From Leptolyngbya iicbica LK (lineage in GTDB: Bacteria > Cyanobacteriota > Cyanobacteriia > Phormidesmidales > Phormidesmidaceae), in NCBI RefSeq assembly GCF_004212215.1, contig NZ_QVFV01000001.1:334740-398739 (forward strand): a stretch of DNA of 64,000 nt. Reading direction: 5' to 3'. Under the pieces are notes generated by a model. That model worked only from the letters and a program-made list of their open reading frames with translations, did no database searches and had not been told where the DNA came from. The position numbers were made by a program, and so were the translations under genes. Below, piece after piece: positions 9,040 through 19,749 of the stretch (positions are counted from its first letter, which is position 1; every line of letters starts with the position of its first letter).

Positions 9040-10014
9040 CTATCGATTGGCTGCGTTGATTTCATCCAAAATAGCCTGAGCCCCTTGCCCTCGAACGCTT
9101 TTGGCAAGGGCAGTGCCCATCGCTTCCGCTTCGCTAGGAGCCCCTTGAATTTGTTCTTTAATCAAGGTTTGTCCGTCCAGGCTAGCAACCAAGCCCGTCA
9201 ACGTCAGAGTCTCGCCGTCCAACACGGTGTTGACGCCGATGGGGACCTGACAGCCCCCTTCCAATTCACGCAAAAAGGCTCGTTCGGCCAAGCAGCGATA
9301 GGCCGTCTCGCTGTGCTCTAAGGCCTTGATGACATTGAGAATGTCGGTGTCGCCCTCGCGGCACTCGATACCTAAAGCCCCTTGACCGACCGCATGGAGG
9401 GAAATGTCAGCGGGAATGTTTTGATGAATGCGATCGCCCATCCCCAGTCGTTCCAGACCCGCAACCGCGAGAATAATGGCGTCGTATTGACCTTCATCGA
9501 GCTTGCGCAGGCGCGTGTTGAGGTTGCCGCGAATGTCTTTGAAGGTGAGGTGAGGAAAATGGTGACGCAGTTGCGCCAGACGTCGTAGCGAAGAAGTCCC
9601 CACCACAGCACCTTCAGGTAGGGTGTCGAGCTGCTTGTCTTGATGCTTTTCGTGAACGACCAGGGCATCAGCGGGGTCTTCCCGCTCGGTAATGCAGCCC
9701 AGCATCAACCCTTCGGGCAAACGGGTCGGCAGGTCTTTGAGGGAATGCACGGCAAAGTCAATATTGCCCTGCAACATGCCATCTTCCAGTTCTTGGGTAA
9801 ACAGCCCCTTATCCCCAATTTTGGACAAGGAGACATCTAATACCTTGTCGCCCTGGGTATCCATAGTCGTGACTTCAAAGGTCAGGTCAGGGAACTGTTT
9901 TTGCAACTCATCCCGGACCCAGTAGGTTTGCACGAGGGCCAATTGACTCTTGCGAGAACCAATGCGGATGGTGCGGGTCGGAGTAGCGGTGGGCGTTGGA
10001 ACCGTGGAAGTCAT
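9040..10014 (-). CDS. hemC: Porphobilinogen deaminase (hydroxymethylbilane synthase)
   Basis: A 324-residue cytoplasmic enzyme that joins four porphobilinogens into hydroxymethylbilane, feeding heme, chlorophyll, bilins and corrins. The start after a short Thr/Pro tail is [17 protein letters not shown], a family hallmark. Substrate/cofactor blocks [22 protein letters not shown] and [14 protein letters not shown] follow. The dipyrromethane-binding Cys lies in [11 protein letters not shown]. It leads the probable hemC-plsC pair. It diverges from the TPR gene at 10,154. Confidence 0.97.
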   Translation of the reverse strand: MTSTVPTPTATPTRTIRIGSRKSQLALVQTYWVRDELQKQFPDLTFEVTTMDTQGDKVLDVSLSKIGDKGLFTQELEDGMLQGNIDFAVHSLKDLPTRLPEGLMLGCITEREDPADALVVHEKHQDKQLDTLPEGAVVGTSSLRRLAQLRHHFPHLTFKDIRGNLNTRLRKLDEGQYDAIILAVAGLERLGMGDRIHQNIPADISLHAVGQGALGIECREGDTDILNVIKALEHSETAYRCLAERAFLRELEGGCQVPIGVNTVLDGETLTLTGLVASLDGQTLIKEQIQGAPSEAEAMGTALAKSVRGQGAQAILDEINAANR

Positions 10015-10153
10015 GGAAACTTATGGGCTTGCTAAAGTCGTCTAGGGATTGATATTGCGCAGAAAAACTGCAAGATCTTAAGACTACCGCAATTGTTTCC
10101 TCTTTCTGGTTTGGTAAGGGGACTGTAAACGAACGTGAAGTTGCTTCGCAATC

Positions 10154-11470
10154 ATGGCAAACACCCATTCTCGATCTTGGCGTCGCTGGCTGGTGGCGAT
10201 CGCGCTCACTGCGACTAGTTGGGCGGGGCAACCACGTCTGGCTGAGGCCCAGCTAGCCCCCAGCCTCGTGGAGCAGTTTCTCTCTGATCCAGAGTTTTCG
10301 GAACCGCGCGATCCGCTCCTGCCTGAGTTTGCGGTGGAACGTCCCTTGAGTCCGCTCGAAAGGCGGGAGCTCGCGGCTGAACTTGATGAACTCGCACTGG
10401 AGACTGAAGCCCGTTATCTCGAAGAGGGAGCAACGGAAGAGGTAGTGATCGACTGGATGCGGGAGGTACGACTGCGGCGCATCTTAGGGATTGAAGCAGA
10501 ACTCGCAGCCATTCAACGGGTGGGACTGCGCCTGTGGGAAAATTCACAGGCCGATGAAGTGCAATTGCTGAGTCTGCGATTGCAAGAAATTCAGGCCGAA
10601 TTGCTGGCTCAACCAGTGCCCGATCTGGAACTGATTGGCGAATTAGTGGCGGCTTTTGAAGTGCTGCGAGATGTGGATGCGGCCGTAGCGGTTTATGAGA
10701 TTTTGCTGGAGCGAGCGGTGCAAGCGGGCGATCGCGAAGCCCAGCAGCAGATTCTCGAAAACCTCGCGAGTCTGCGAGAAAGTTGGTTTCGGTTTGCGCC
10801 CGCTGCGGCGACCTATGAGGCTCTGCTGGACTTTGCGGATGAAGACGATTTACTGGCAATCGAATATCTCAAAGGGGTGATTCGCAATTATCAAGATTTG
10901 GGCGAGCTCGCGACGACCATTGAGTATCAACGTCGCCTGGTGGGTAAGTATGAAGAGACGCTGCAACCACAGCCGATACCGGCGCTCACACTCGCGATCG
11001 CCCGCAATTTTCGCGATCTTGAGCAGCTCACCGAAGCGCAAAACTACTATTCCGCCACCTACTCTGGCGCGTTGGCGCAAGCGCAAACGGATGTGGCGAG
11101 CGACGCGCTGCAAGATTTGGCTGCCCTGTACCTAGCGGATGACCAACCCGAAGATGTGCAGTATCTGTATGAACAGCGCTTAGCCGTGGAACGGCTCTCG
11201 TATAACGGGTATGGCCTGATGCAGACCTTTGATCACTTAGGCCAACTTTACGAGGCGCAAGACTTGCCAGATAGCGCGATCGCGGCTTACAAAGAAGCCC
11301 TGATCATTGCCGAGCATTTGCACCATCGCGAACGCTACTTTAAGCTGCGGCTGCAAACGCTGCTGTTAGAGCAAGGTCGCCTCGAAGTCTTGCCATTGGT
11401 CAATCACCTGGCTAGTCCGGTGGAGCCACTGCGAGATCCGACCCTTTGGACGGGCAATCAGCGTTCATAG
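10154..11470 (+). CDS. Exported TPR-type helical repeat protein
   Basis: A 438-residue protein with a clear signal peptide (RRWLVAIALTATSWAG, cleavage near AEAQLAP). The rest is all-helical with degenerate tetratricopeptide-like repeats, for example AAAVYEILLERAV, AATYEALLDFA, AQNYYSATYSGALAQ and SAIAAYKEALIIAEHL. It is probably a periplasmic or thylakoid-lumen scaffold. Similar cyanobacterial conserved proteins have no assigned role. The stop is only 26 bases from the convergent gene at 11,497, and I see no strong terminator in that gap. Confidence 0.75.
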   Translation: MANTHSRSWRRWLVAIALTATSWAGQPRLAEAQLAPSLVEQFLSDPEFSEPRDPLLPEFAVERPLSPLERRELAAELDELALETEARYLEEGATEEVVIDWMREVRLRRILGIEAELAAIQRVGLRLWENSQADEVQLLSLRLQEIQAELLAQPVPDLELIGELVAAFEVLRDVDAAVAVYEILLERAVQAGDREAQQQILENLASLRESWFRFAPAAATYEALLDFADEDDLLAIEYLKGVIRNYQDLGELATTIEYQRRLVGKYEETLQPQPIPALTLAIARNFRDLEQLTEAQNYYSATYSGALAQAQTDVASDALQDLAALYLADDQPEDVQYLYEQRLAVERLSYNGYGLMQTFDHLGQLYEAQDLPDSAIAAYKEALIIAEHLHHRERYFKLRLQTLLLEQGRLEVLPLVNHLASPVEPLRDPTLWTGNQRS

Positions 11471-11496
11471 ACTACTGACCTGTCGCTGAGCCCCCA

Positions 11497-12087
11497 TCAG
11501 CCTTCGGCTTCGATTTCAGCTAAGGCATAGCGGGCGATCGCGAGACTCAGTTTTGCTTGTTCCATTTCCGACAGGTCGGCCCAATCAGCCGCCCGAACCG
11601 ACTGCACAATGGTGTCAACCGACTCGGTTTTGCCACTACGCATCGCCATCGCCATGGGGCGGGCTACCACTTGCAGGTCGTCTACGGCTAAATCTGTCAG
11701 CACTGCCTGAGTCGCAGTCACCAGTTGGTCCATCAGCGACTGACCATTGTGCGCCACAGCTTGCACCTGCGTCGCTAACTGCGCCAGCAATGCCTGCGGC
11801 ATACGAGTCCCGAACTTTTGAGCCAGGGTGGTCAGCAAGCTACTATCCGCCGACTCCCATAAGGCAGCCGCTAACGCTGAGACCTGCGACCATTGTGAAG
11901 CGATTTCGAGGTCGTCACCGAGTTCATCCGCCACCGCTTGCTCGAGTTGGTCAAAATATTGAGAGGCGGCAGGGCTATATGGATGCCAAGGCACAGTTGG
12001 GGTCGAGCCTAAAACGGAGTGCAGCAGATCGAGTTGGGCTTGCTGCTCAGCATTGCTGGGAATGGCAGGATTAGTGGACTCACTCAT
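11497..12087 (-). CDS. Conserved helical protein, unknown function
   Basis: About 196 residues beginning MSESTNPAIPSNAEQQAQL. No signal peptide, membrane span or recognised motif; it is mostly amphipathic helix and rich in Ala, Gln and Leu. The start at 12,087 has GAGAG at suitable distance. An upstream in-frame ATG at 12,114 lacks a ribosome-binding site. It faces the TPR gene tail to tail. I cannot assign a role. Confidence 0.65.
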   Translation of the reverse strand: MSESTNPAIPSNAEQQAQLDLLHSVLGSTPTVPWHPYSPAASQYFDQLEQAVADELGDDLEIASQWSQVSALAAALWESADSSLLTTLAQKFGTRMPQALLAQLATQVQAVAHNGQSLMDQLVTATQAVLTDLAVDDLQVVARPMAMAMRSGKTESVDTIVQSVRAADWADLSEMEQAKLSLAIARYALAEIEAEG

Positions 12088-12793
12088 GGGTATGCTCTCA
12101 ATAAATGGATGCACCGATATGAACTACATGGGCGCGATGATGGTCAAAATAGCCAGCAATTTCATTGGCTGAGATTAGCTACAAACGGGCTTCCAATGGT
12201 TCCGCATAAAACAAAATAAAGTTGCCGTTAAAGAAAACATGAGTCGGCACTACAGATTTATGGCTGATGTGACTGACCGGGAACTCAAAGCCACCTGCGA
12301 ATGGCGATCGCCTACTGACCAAGCACTATGCACCTGAGTTTTCATAACTGTGGAGCCACTTTACCAAATCCTGCTTTTTTGCACAGAGGGGTTAGCCCTA
12401 CCCCTAGAAACGCCCGTATTGCTGGGTTAAAGCAGGTGATCAATATGACAGAGTTAGGGGATGTTACGGAACTTTACTCTGGATACTGGTTGACTGCATC
12501 GTATGGCCTCAGAGGACAAAACCGCACAGTGTCCTTCATACAGATGATGGATTTGAGCACTCCCCCCAACCGACAGTAATCACCACCGCTTTCAACTTTC
12601 ATCACTGGCAACTCCCAAGAAACACTTAATTTGTGCCCGAAGCCTTTGCACGGCTACCACAGAGACTGGTCGAGACTTCGACGGCTCTGAGTTCCATGAG
12701 TTTGTTTGGGCTTTCCTTACCAGATGGGCTAACATCCCTCACAATAGATAAATAGTTGTCAAGTTTGCTTGCGCCAGAATTGCCCATCGTCCT
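12088..12793. other. 706-base gap upstream of alaS, no supported gene
   Basis: It contains an 83-codon open frame (12,328-12,579) with no ribosome-binding site and no family resemblance, which I do not accept. No tRNA, repeat or terminator is evident. The right end presumably holds the alaS promoter and leader. Confidence 0.5.
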
Positions 12794-15433
12794 ATGCCTA
12801 CATCTCAGTCTCAGTCCGTGGTGACCCGTGGAGCGGATATTCGCAAAACCTTCCTAGAGTTTTACGCGGAGCGGCAGCACAAGATCTTGCCGAGTGCGTC
12901 GCTGGTGCCTGAAGACCCGACCGTATTGCTGACGATCGCGGGCATGTTGCAGTTCAAGTCCATCTTTTTAGGACAGCGACAGGCGGAAGTTGATCGCGCC
13001 ACCACTTCGCAGAAATGTATCCGCACGAACGACATTGAAAATGTGGGACGCACCGCCCGGCACCATACGTTTTTTGAGATGCTGGGCAACTTTAGCTTTG
13101 GCGACTATTTCAAAGAGCAGGCGATCGCCTGGGCGTGGGAACTCTCCACCGAAGTCTTCCAACTACCGGCGGAACGGCTGGTAGTCAGCGTCTTTCGAGA
13201 AGACGACGAAGCCTTTGCCATCTGGCGCGACCAGATTGGAGTGCCGCCCCACCGCATCCTGCGCATGGATGAGGAAGACAACTTTTGGACCTCCGGCCCC
13301 ACCGGGCCTTGTGGCCCCTGCTCAGAAATTTATTACGACTTTCATCCCGAACTGGGGGACGACGAAATTGATCTGGAAGATGACTCGCGGTTTATCGAGT
13401 TCTACAACCTGGTCTTTATGCAATACAACCGGGATGCCGAGGGCAACCTGACGCCCCTGCAAAAGCAAAACATTGATACGGGGTTGGGCCTAGAGCGCAT
13501 GGCCCAGATTCTGCAAAAGAAGCCGAACAACTATGAAACCGACCTAATTTTCCCCATCATTGAGACGGCGGCGAAAATTGCAGGGCTGGACTACGCCCAG
13601 TGCGACGAGACCACCAAGGTTTCCCTCAAGGTGATTGGCGACCACGTGCGGGCCGTTGTGCACATGATTGCTGATGGCATCGCGGCGTCGAACGTCGGGC
13701 GCGGCTACATTTTGCGGCGACTGATTCGGCGGGTGGTGCGCCACGGGCGACTGATCGGCATTGACGGCGCGTTTGTAAATCAGGTGGCGGAGACCGCGAT
13801 CGCGATGTCGGAAGACGTCTACCCCAATGTGCGCGATCGCGAGACCGCCATTAAGGGGGAACTGGAGCGGGAAGAAGCCCGCTTTTTAGAAACGCTGGAG
13901 CGCGGCGAAAAGCTGCTGGCGGAGATTTTGGCCAAGCAGCCTCAACAAATCTCAGGGGCCGATGCGTTCGTCTTGTACGACACTTACGGGTTCCCGCTGG
14001 AACTGACCCAGGAAATCGCCGAAGAACAGGGGCTGACAGTGGATGTCACTGGGTTCGAAGCCGAGATGGAGCAGCAGCGCCAACGCTCGAAAGATGCCCA
14101 CGAAACCATTGACCTGACAGCGCAGGGCAGTTTGGATGCCTTAGCTCAAAGCGTTCACTCGACGGCGTTTTTGGGCTATACCGACCCGGTGAGCACCAGC
14201 AAGGTCGAGGCGATTTTGGTGGCAGGCATTGCCCAAAATGCGGCGGAAGCGGGAACCGAAGTGCAGATCGTCATGGATCAGACGCCGTTTTATGCGGAGT
14301 CCGGGGGCCAGATTGGCGATCGCGGCTACCTCTCCGGCGATAACGTCGTCATTCGCGTGGAGGATGTCCAGAAGGAAAGCGACTTTTTCCTCCACCTGGG
14401 TCGCGTGGAGCGGGGCACCGTGCAGGTGGGCGATCAAGTCACCGCTCAGATTGACCGAGCCTGTCGTCGTCGCGCCATGGCCAACCACACGGCCACGCAC
14501 CTGCTGCAGGCGGCGCTGAAAAAGATCGTGGACGACACCATTTCTCAGGCGGGGTCACTGGTGGCCTTTGACCGGATGCGATTTGACTTTAACTGTCCTC
14601 GCGCCTTGACGGCTGAAGAAGTTCAACAGGTCGAAGAACAGGTCAACACCTGGATTGCCGAGGGTCATGGGGCCACGGTGGAAGAGATGCCCATTGAGGA
14701 GGCCAAGCAGCGGGGCGCGATCGCCATGTTTGGCGAAAAGTACGGCGCAGAGGTGCGCGTGATCGATTTCCCCGGCGTGTCGATGGAGTTGTGTGGCGGC
14801 ACCCACGTCAGCAACACAGCAGAAATTGGCCTGTTCAAAATCATTTCAGAAACGGGCGTGGCGTCGGGCATTCGTCGCATTGAGGGCGTCGCCGGGCCAG
14901 CAGTATTGGATTACTTGAACGTGCGCGATACCGTCGTGCGTGACTTGTCCGAGCGCTTCAAAGTGAAGCCGGAAGAGGTGCCCGATCGCATTACCAGCTT
15001 GCAAACGGAACTCAAGTCTTCCCAAAAAGAACTGGAGGCGCTGAAGTCAGAATTGGCCGTAGTCAAGTCAGATCAGCTGGTCGATGACGCAGAAACGGTG
15101 GGCGGTCTGAAAGTGCTCGTGGCAGAAATGCCCGGAGTCGCCCCCGATGCGCTGAAGACCGCAGCGGAACGGCTGCAGCAAAAGCTCGGTGAAGGCGCAG
15201 TGGTACTCGGCTCGGTGCCAGAGGAAGGCAAAGTGAGTCTGGTCGCCGCATTCAGTCCCAAAGTGATTGAGCAAAAGTTGCAGGCGGGTAAGTTTATTGG
15301 CGCGATCGCGAAGCTCTGTGGCGGTGGCGGCGGCGGGCGACCCAATTTGGCCCAAGCCGGTGGCCGCGATGCGTCGAAACTACCGGAAGCGCTGACGACT
15401 GCCAAACAACAGCTGCTGGACGCCTTGGGTTAA
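12794..15433 (+). CDS. alaS: Alanyl-tRNA synthetase
   Basis: An 879-residue class II synthetase that charges tRNA-Ala. Order of parts: catalytic domain from [20 protein letters not shown]; motif 2-like region [20 protein letters not shown]; the tRNA-recognition helices; the editing domain with [13 protein letters not shown] (zinc and editing His residues) near 567 and [13 protein letters not shown] near 667. The C-Ala domain ends with [15 protein letters not shown]. All expected parts are intact and the length is normal. The gene is followed within 41 bases by the convergent antiporter gene. Confidence 0.98.
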   Translation: MPTSQSQSVVTRGADIRKTFLEFYAERQHKILPSASLVPEDPTVLLTIAGMLQFKSIFLGQRQAEVDRATTSQKCIRTNDIENVGRTARHHTFFEMLGNFSFGDYFKEQAIAWAWELSTEVFQLPAERLVVSVFREDDEAFAIWRDQIGVPPHRILRMDEEDNFWTSGPTGPCGPCSEIYYDFHPELGDDEIDLEDDSRFIEFYNLVFMQYNRDAEGNLTPLQKQNIDTGLGLERMAQILQKKPNNYETDLIFPIIETAAKIAGLDYAQCDETTKVSLKVIGDHVRAVVHMIADGIAASNVGRGYILRRLIRRVVRHGRLIGIDGAFVNQVAETAIAMSEDVYPNVRDRETAIKGELEREEARFLETLERGEKLLAEILAKQPQQISGADAFVLYDTYGFPLELTQEIAEEQGLTVDVTGFEAEMEQQRQRSKDAHETIDLTAQGSLDALAQSVHSTAFLGYTDPVSTSKVEAILVAGIAQNAAEAGTEVQIVMDQTPFYAESGGQIGDRGYLSGDNVVIRVEDVQKESDFFLHLGRVERGTVQVGDQVTAQIDRACRRRAMANHTATHLLQAALKKIVDDTISQAGSLVAFDRMRFDFNCPRALTAEEVQQVEEQVNTWIAEGHGATVEEMPIEEAKQRGAIAMFGEKYGAEVRVIDFPGVSMELCGGTHVSNTAEIGLFKIISETGVASGIRRIEGVAGPAVLDYLNVRDTVVRDLSERFKVKPEEVPDRITSLQTELKSSQKELEALKSELAVVKSDQLVDDAETVGGLKVLVAEMPGVAPDALKTAAERLQQKLGEGAVVLGSVPEEGKVSLVAAFSPKVIEQKLQAGKFIGAIAKLCGGGGGGRPNLAQAGGRDASKLPEALTTAKQQLLDALG

Positions 15434-15473
15434 TCCTGCCAGGGCTTCATCCTCATGATGGGAACCACCGCCG

Positions 15474-16841
15474 TTATGGTGGCGATGTCGTCGCGTCGAT
15501 TTTTGGGAGGGCCACCGAGGGGTGGGAGGGCGATCGCCCTTTTCGGCAACCCCAGAGCCAGTGCCACAGCGGCAGCAAATACAAGTACACCGCGTAGGGA
15601 ATAAAGCTGGCATCGGCGAGGATTACGGTTGCGGGCACCAACCCGGCAATATTCCAGGGGATGAGCGGGGCAATGACCACGGCGGAATTTTCAATATCCA
15701 CCGCGAGGGTATCGGCCTTGGCTTGGGTCGCGACGTAGTGTGGTTGCGTGATCTGTTGAGTCAGCAAAATGGCAATCGTCTGGGTGCAGCCAAACGCACT
15801 GGTGAGCACACTCGCTAAAACCGTACTGCCAAAGCGTCCCCGAGGGCTCGACCATCGCGATAACAGTCGCCCCACCCGGTCAAAGGTGCCTTGTCCCGAG
15901 AGCAAGCCCGCCAACGCCGTAGAAACGAGGACGACACTGCACACCCGGGCCATCGGCCAGAGCCCGCCCCCTTGAAAAATGAGACTGAGGTCATGATCCT
16001 CGGGGAGACGGCTCCCCCAGAGTAAGGTGGCAGCGACGTGACCGAGGGATTGCGATTGCAGGGTCAGGGCTAGGGCGATCGCACTACCCAAACTGATCCA
16101 CAAAGTCCGCAGTACGGGGCATTGCAGCAACGTCAACACAATCAGCAGCACCGCTGGCAGCAACGTCAATGGTTGTACGACAAATGCAGTTGGAATCGCT
16201 GTCACCAGCGCCTCATCCACCACAGTCAGCGGGTGCAGCCGAGAGGCCCCAGCATAAATGATCGCTGACACCAGCAGCGGCACCCAACTGGTCTGCACCA
16301 TGCGCCACAGATTTTGGGCAACAGCGGTATTGGTAATGGCCGCGACTAAATGAGCGCTGGATGACATGGGCGAGCAGCGATCGCCAACATAGGCCCCGGC
16401 AATAATGGCCCCCGCCGTCCACCCTTCCGAGACTCCGGCCCCCCGCGCCATAATCATCAACGCCAGACCAATCGTGCCCGCACTGCCAAACGACGTGCCC
16501 AAGAGGGTAGACACCAGAGCCGTGAGGCCAAACGCTGAGACCAAAAAATATTGCGGATGCAGCCACTGCAGGCCGTAATACACCAGCGTTGGCACGGTGC
16601 CTGCGGCTAGCCAACTTGCCACGACCGCACCAATTAACAGCAAAATGCTCAGCACGCCTGCCGATTGTCGAATCCCGGCAAACAGGTGCTGTCGCAAGAC
16701 CGATAGTGGGGTCCCCCGCCGCCAGTAGACCGTTGATAGCAGTCCCAAGGTAAACAGCAGCGGCCACACAATCAACACGCCACGATGCACTGCGATTAGC
16801 AGAGTCATAAAGGCCAGGGCTAGGGCGATCGCAATATCCAT
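15474..16841 (-). CDS. NhaC-type Na+/H+ antiporter family protein
   Basis: A 455-residue integral membrane protein with about 11-12 hydrophobic segments. Family features include FGSAGTIGLALMIMARGAGV, AGAYVGDRCSPMSSSAHLVA (the conserved GDxxSPxS region of NhaC), and ENSAVVIAPLIPWNIAG near the C-terminus. It most likely exchanges Na+ for H+, or an organic substrate pair as in NhaC-like malate/lactate antiporters. The ATG at 16,841 follows an in-frame TTG that is less likely to be the start. It is tail to tail with alaS. Confidence 0.82.
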   Translation of the reverse strand: MDIAIALALAFMTLLIAVHRGVLIVWPLLFTLGLLSTVYWRRGTPLSVLRQHLFAGIRQSAGVLSILLLIGAVVASWLAAGTVPTLVYYGLQWLHPQYFLVSAFGLTALVSTLLGTSFGSAGTIGLALMIMARGAGVSEGWTAGAIIAGAYVGDRCSPMSSSAHLVAAITNTAVAQNLWRMVQTSWVPLLVSAIIYAGASRLHPLTVVDEALVTAIPTAFVVQPLTLLPAVLLIVLTLLQCPVLRTLWISLGSAIALALTLQSQSLGHVAATLLWGSRLPEDHDLSLIFQGGGLWPMARVCSVVLVSTALAGLLSGQGTFDRVGRLLSRWSSPRGRFGSTVLASVLTSAFGCTQTIAILLTQQITQPHYVATQAKADTLAVDIENSAVVIAPLIPWNIAGLVPATVILADASFIPYAVYLYLLPLWHWLWGCRKGRSPSHPSVALPKIDATTSPP

Positions 16842-17097
16842 CAAAGGGCATCCTCAGGCCAAGACTACGCCCCACTATCCAGCGACCAATCAGGGACCAT
16901 AGCCAATCCGTTTTCCGGTAACAATCCTAGTCGATTGGCACGATTGCCCCTGGCCGCTGCACCCGCAAGCCTGGGTCGATCAGCAGGCGGCTGGCGACCG
17001 CGAGCAAACCTGAGTCAAGGATTGCAACCGGGCGTCAGTGGAGGCCCCAAATCCGCGTAAAATTGACAGTTAATGATTCGTTCGGTGGCGATCGCGC

Positions 17098-17910
17098 ATG
17101 AAGTCATACCTGGCAGCAGCGGTACAAATGACCAGCGTGCCCGATTTAGAGAAAAATCTGGCCCAAGCTGAAGACCTGATTGATCTCGCGGTGAAACGCG
17201 GGGCCGAGTTGGTCACCCTTCCAGAAAACTTTTCGTTTTTAGGCTCAGAGGAAGACAAGTCCGCACGAGCCCAGGAAATTTGCGATGCCAGCGAGCAGTT
17301 TCTCAAAAAAATGGCCCAGCGCTACCAAATCACCTTGCTGGGTGGCGGCTATCCGGTGCCGGGGGAGGGAGGCAAGTTCTACAACACGGCCTTGCTGGTC
17401 GATGCCGATGGCAGCGAGTTGACCCGCTACGAAAAAGTGCATCTCTTTGATGTCAACGTGCCCGACGGCAACACCTATCGAGAATCCAGTACAGTAATTT
17501 CGGGACAATCCCTGCCTGCCGTCCATCCGTCTAAGCATCTGGGCAATTTGGGCCTCTCCGTCTGTTATGACGTGCGCTTTCCCGAGCTATATCGTCATTT
17601 GTCCCAAATGGGAGCCGAAGTCATCATGATTCCGGCGGCCTTTACGGCCTTCACCGGCAAAGACCATTGGCAAGTACTCCTGCAAGCGCGGGCGATCGAA
17701 AACACGTCTTACATCATCGCCCCGGCTCAAACCGGCTTCCACAATAGCCGCCGACAATCTCACGGTCACGCCATGATTATTGACCCCTGGGGCATCGTGC
17801 TCGATGATGTGGGCACGGATGTGGGGGTTGCGATCGCCGAAATCAATCCCGCCCGGCTCGCTCAAGTCCGGCAGCAAATGCCATCGTTGCAACACCGTGT
17901 CTTCATCTAA
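17098..17910 (+). CDS. Carbon-nitrogen hydrolase (Nit1-type amidase)
   Basis: A 270-residue cytoplasmic nitrilase-superfamily enzyme. The Glu-Lys-Cys triad is visible: Glu in LPENFSFLG, Lys in RYEKVHLFDV, Cys in LSVCYDVRFPELYR. The last block and GRRQSHGHAMIIDPWG-like C-terminal region match the Nit1/deaminated-glutathione amidase branch, which repairs a side product of transaminases. Omega-amidase is an alternative. It stands alone, with 256 bases upstream and more than 660 downstream. Confidence 0.88.
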   Translation: MKSYLAAAVQMTSVPDLEKNLAQAEDLIDLAVKRGAELVTLPENFSFLGSEEDKSARAQEICDASEQFLKKMAQRYQITLLGGGYPVPGEGGKFYNTALLVDADGSELTRYEKVHLFDVNVPDGNTYRESSTVISGQSLPAVHPSKHLGNLGLSVCYDVRFPELYRHLSQMGAEVIMIPAAFTAFTGKDHWQVLLQARAIENTSYIIAPAQTGFHNSRRQSHGHAMIIDPWGIVLDDVGTDVGVAIAEINPARLAQVRQQMPSLQHRVFI

Positions 17911-18576
17911 ACCAGTGGCTCAGCAGAGTGGAGAAGAGTGAACCCGCCGCGACCTGACCGACATCACTGGTCGAAAAAACTTTTTTAGGTAGCCTTTGCG
18001 ATCGCGGTATTCGATCAATTTTGAGTGCCGTCTATTTTTTGCCAGACTTGAGGCGGATAGGGCACCGACTCCAAGCCATTAATAAGTTCGCATAAGTAGG
18101 CAGCATTCCTGAACTTTGTTGTCTATTTTTCTAGCATTCAAAGTCTTTTAATCATCCAGGAAAATTGGCACACCAGACAAACAAAAATCTTATGGGATCA
18201 ATTGATTGATATCAGCTTATTAATGCAATTAAAAATCGAAATTCATCTCGCAGAATATAAACATATTTGAATTTATATTCTTCCTTTGTGAACAAAACTT
18301 TCAAAGTGTAGGGTCTAGAAAAGATAATTTTTAGGCAAGCCACCTGTATGGAAAGCCTATCAAACGGGCTTTTTTGCAGAGGCCATAGCCCTCACCCAAG
18401 GGTAAATTAATCCAGCTGAGCAGCCTGGATTCAACAGTCATATCGGGCGATCGCTTGCTTGTGGAGCATATTCTTCGATGGATGAACATGGTCTGCTGGG
18501 AGGCATTTTGCCCAATGGCTTTAATCGTAACTATTGATGAAACGAGTTCCAAAACAGTTTTGATAAGGAGACGCTA
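17911..18576. other. 666-base A+T-rich gap upstream of cpcL
   Basis: No supported gene. It contains a short hairpin, AAAGCC (near 18,353) with GGCTTT (near 18,367) followed by more T, which could end a leader transcript or the nitrilase transcript. The rest, especially 18,060-18,330, is notably A+T-rich and probably holds the cpcL promoter and a long 5' leader. Confidence 0.4.
18352..18374 (+). terminator. Weak terminator-like hairpin
   Basis: AAAGCC pairs with GGCTTT across a loop of about nine bases, and the 3' arm runs into a T-tract. It lies about 200 bases upstream of cpcL, so it could be an attenuator or simply terminate upstream transcription. Confidence 0.35.
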
Positions 18577-19362
18577 GTGGTTCTGCAACAATTGACTTAT
18601 GCCCCCAGTAGCCAAAATCAGCGAGTTAAAAACTTTGAGGTGCCGGGGGATGAGTACCCCAGAATGTTTTCTGGCGACAATCTACTGGACGACAATGGCG
18701 AAGTCCAAGATCTGATCTCTGCGGCCTATCGCCAAATCTTTAATGAGCAGCAATTATTAGCAAGCAATCGCCTGCCCAAGTTAGAGTCACAACTCAAAAT
18801 GGGACAAATCACCGTCAAAGAGTTTGTCCGGGGACTGTTGCTTTCCTCGACGTTTCGAGAGCGTAATTTTGATGCGAATAATAACTATCGGTTTGCCCGC
18901 ATGTGCTTGCAGCGCGTGCTCGGGCGTGAACCCTATAGCGATCGCGAAATCCTGTCGTGGTCGATCGTCATTGGCACCAAAGGCTTAGTGGGCTTTGTTA
19001 ACGGGCTCTTAGAAAGTCAGGAATACCTGGATAACTTTGGTGAGCACATTGTGCCCTATCAGCGGCGGCGCATTTTGCCCCAACGGCCTCAGGGAGACGT
19101 GACCTTTGCCCATATGCCGCGCTATGCCGAAGATCACCTGGCCCAACTGAAAGCTCTGGGCTATGACTTCGATCGCGATCATGTACCGGGTGGTTATCGC
19201 TGGTCGTCGCAACCGTCTCCGGTGCGCTGGCAATGGCAAAAGCCGCCTTATTCACCTGTGGTGCGACGCATCGGGGCAGGCATCACGATCTTTGGGGCGA
19301 GCGCGATCGGCTTGATTTTGGCCGCCGTAATTCTGTCATGGTTTGGCTGGCTGCACATTTAA
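18577..19362 (+). CDS. cpcL: Membrane-anchored phycobilisome rod linker (CpcL/CpcG2 type)
   Basis: A 261-residue linker. Residues about 15-190 are a PBS linker domain: RMFSGDNLLDDNGEVQDLIS, VKEFVRGLLLSSTFRER, FARMCLQRVLGREPYSDREI and the QEYLDNFGEHIVPYQRRR block. Unlike CpcG1-type rod-core linkers, the C-terminus ends in one hydrophobic helix (GAGITIFGASAIGLILAAVILSWFGWL). In characterised cyanobacteria this layout defines CpcL, which anchors core-less phycocyanin rods to the thylakoid membrane next to PSI and NDH-1. The start is GTG with AAGGAG upstream. No other phycobilisome genes are in the window. Confidence 0.9.
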   Translation: MVLQQLTYAPSSQNQRVKNFEVPGDEYPRMFSGDNLLDDNGEVQDLISAAYRQIFNEQQLLASNRLPKLESQLKMGQITVKEFVRGLLLSSTFRERNFDANNNYRFARMCLQRVLGREPYSDREILSWSIVIGTKGLVGFVNGLLESQEYLDNFGEHIVPYQRRRILPQRPQGDVTFAHMPRYAEDHLAQLKALGYDFDRDHVPGGYRWSSQPSPVRWQWQKPPYSPVVRRIGAGITIFGASAIGLILAAVILSWFGWLHI

Positions 19363-19404
19363 GCTGACTGTTTGCCGCCTTGCAGGAGGCTAACTGTAGT
19401 GCAT

Positions 19405-19465
19405 TCCCTGGCGTTACCCCCTAGTCGATGATGCGCGGCTGTGGCGGTAACGTCAGGGATTTTTC
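19405..19465 (+). terminator. Strong terminator after cpcL
   Basis: A 14-bp stem, TCCCTGGCGTTACC (19,405-19,418) with GGTAACGTCAGGGA (19,446-19,459), fully paired with one G-U wobble and followed by TTTTT. The loop is long (27 bases). The remainder of the 387-base gap up to 19,749 shows nothing else I can name. Confidence 0.75.
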
Positions 19466-19749
19466 GTTTAAAACAAAAAGTTGGGTAGAAGCTTCTTTGC
19501 AGAAGACTTCCCCCAACTAGTGCTCAAGGAGCACACGCGAGTCTACAGGATGTTTTTATGATGGCGGGCGCTTGATGATGTGACCACGGGGAAAAACTCA
19601 GAAAAATTCAGGTGTTGTCCAAAAGTGATGAAATTTGCCGGCCTGCTCAACCGCAACGCTCGGTAAAGCGGCTTTATTCTTCTGGCCCGGGCCGGATAGG
19701 ATATGCCTGGTAGCAAAATCTTGGCCTGTTAGCATTCTGAGCGTCAGAA

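Noticed and set aside
12328-12579. 83-codon plus-strand frame upstream of alaS
   Set aside because: No Shine-Dalgarno sequence, no family resemblance and codon use that looks random.
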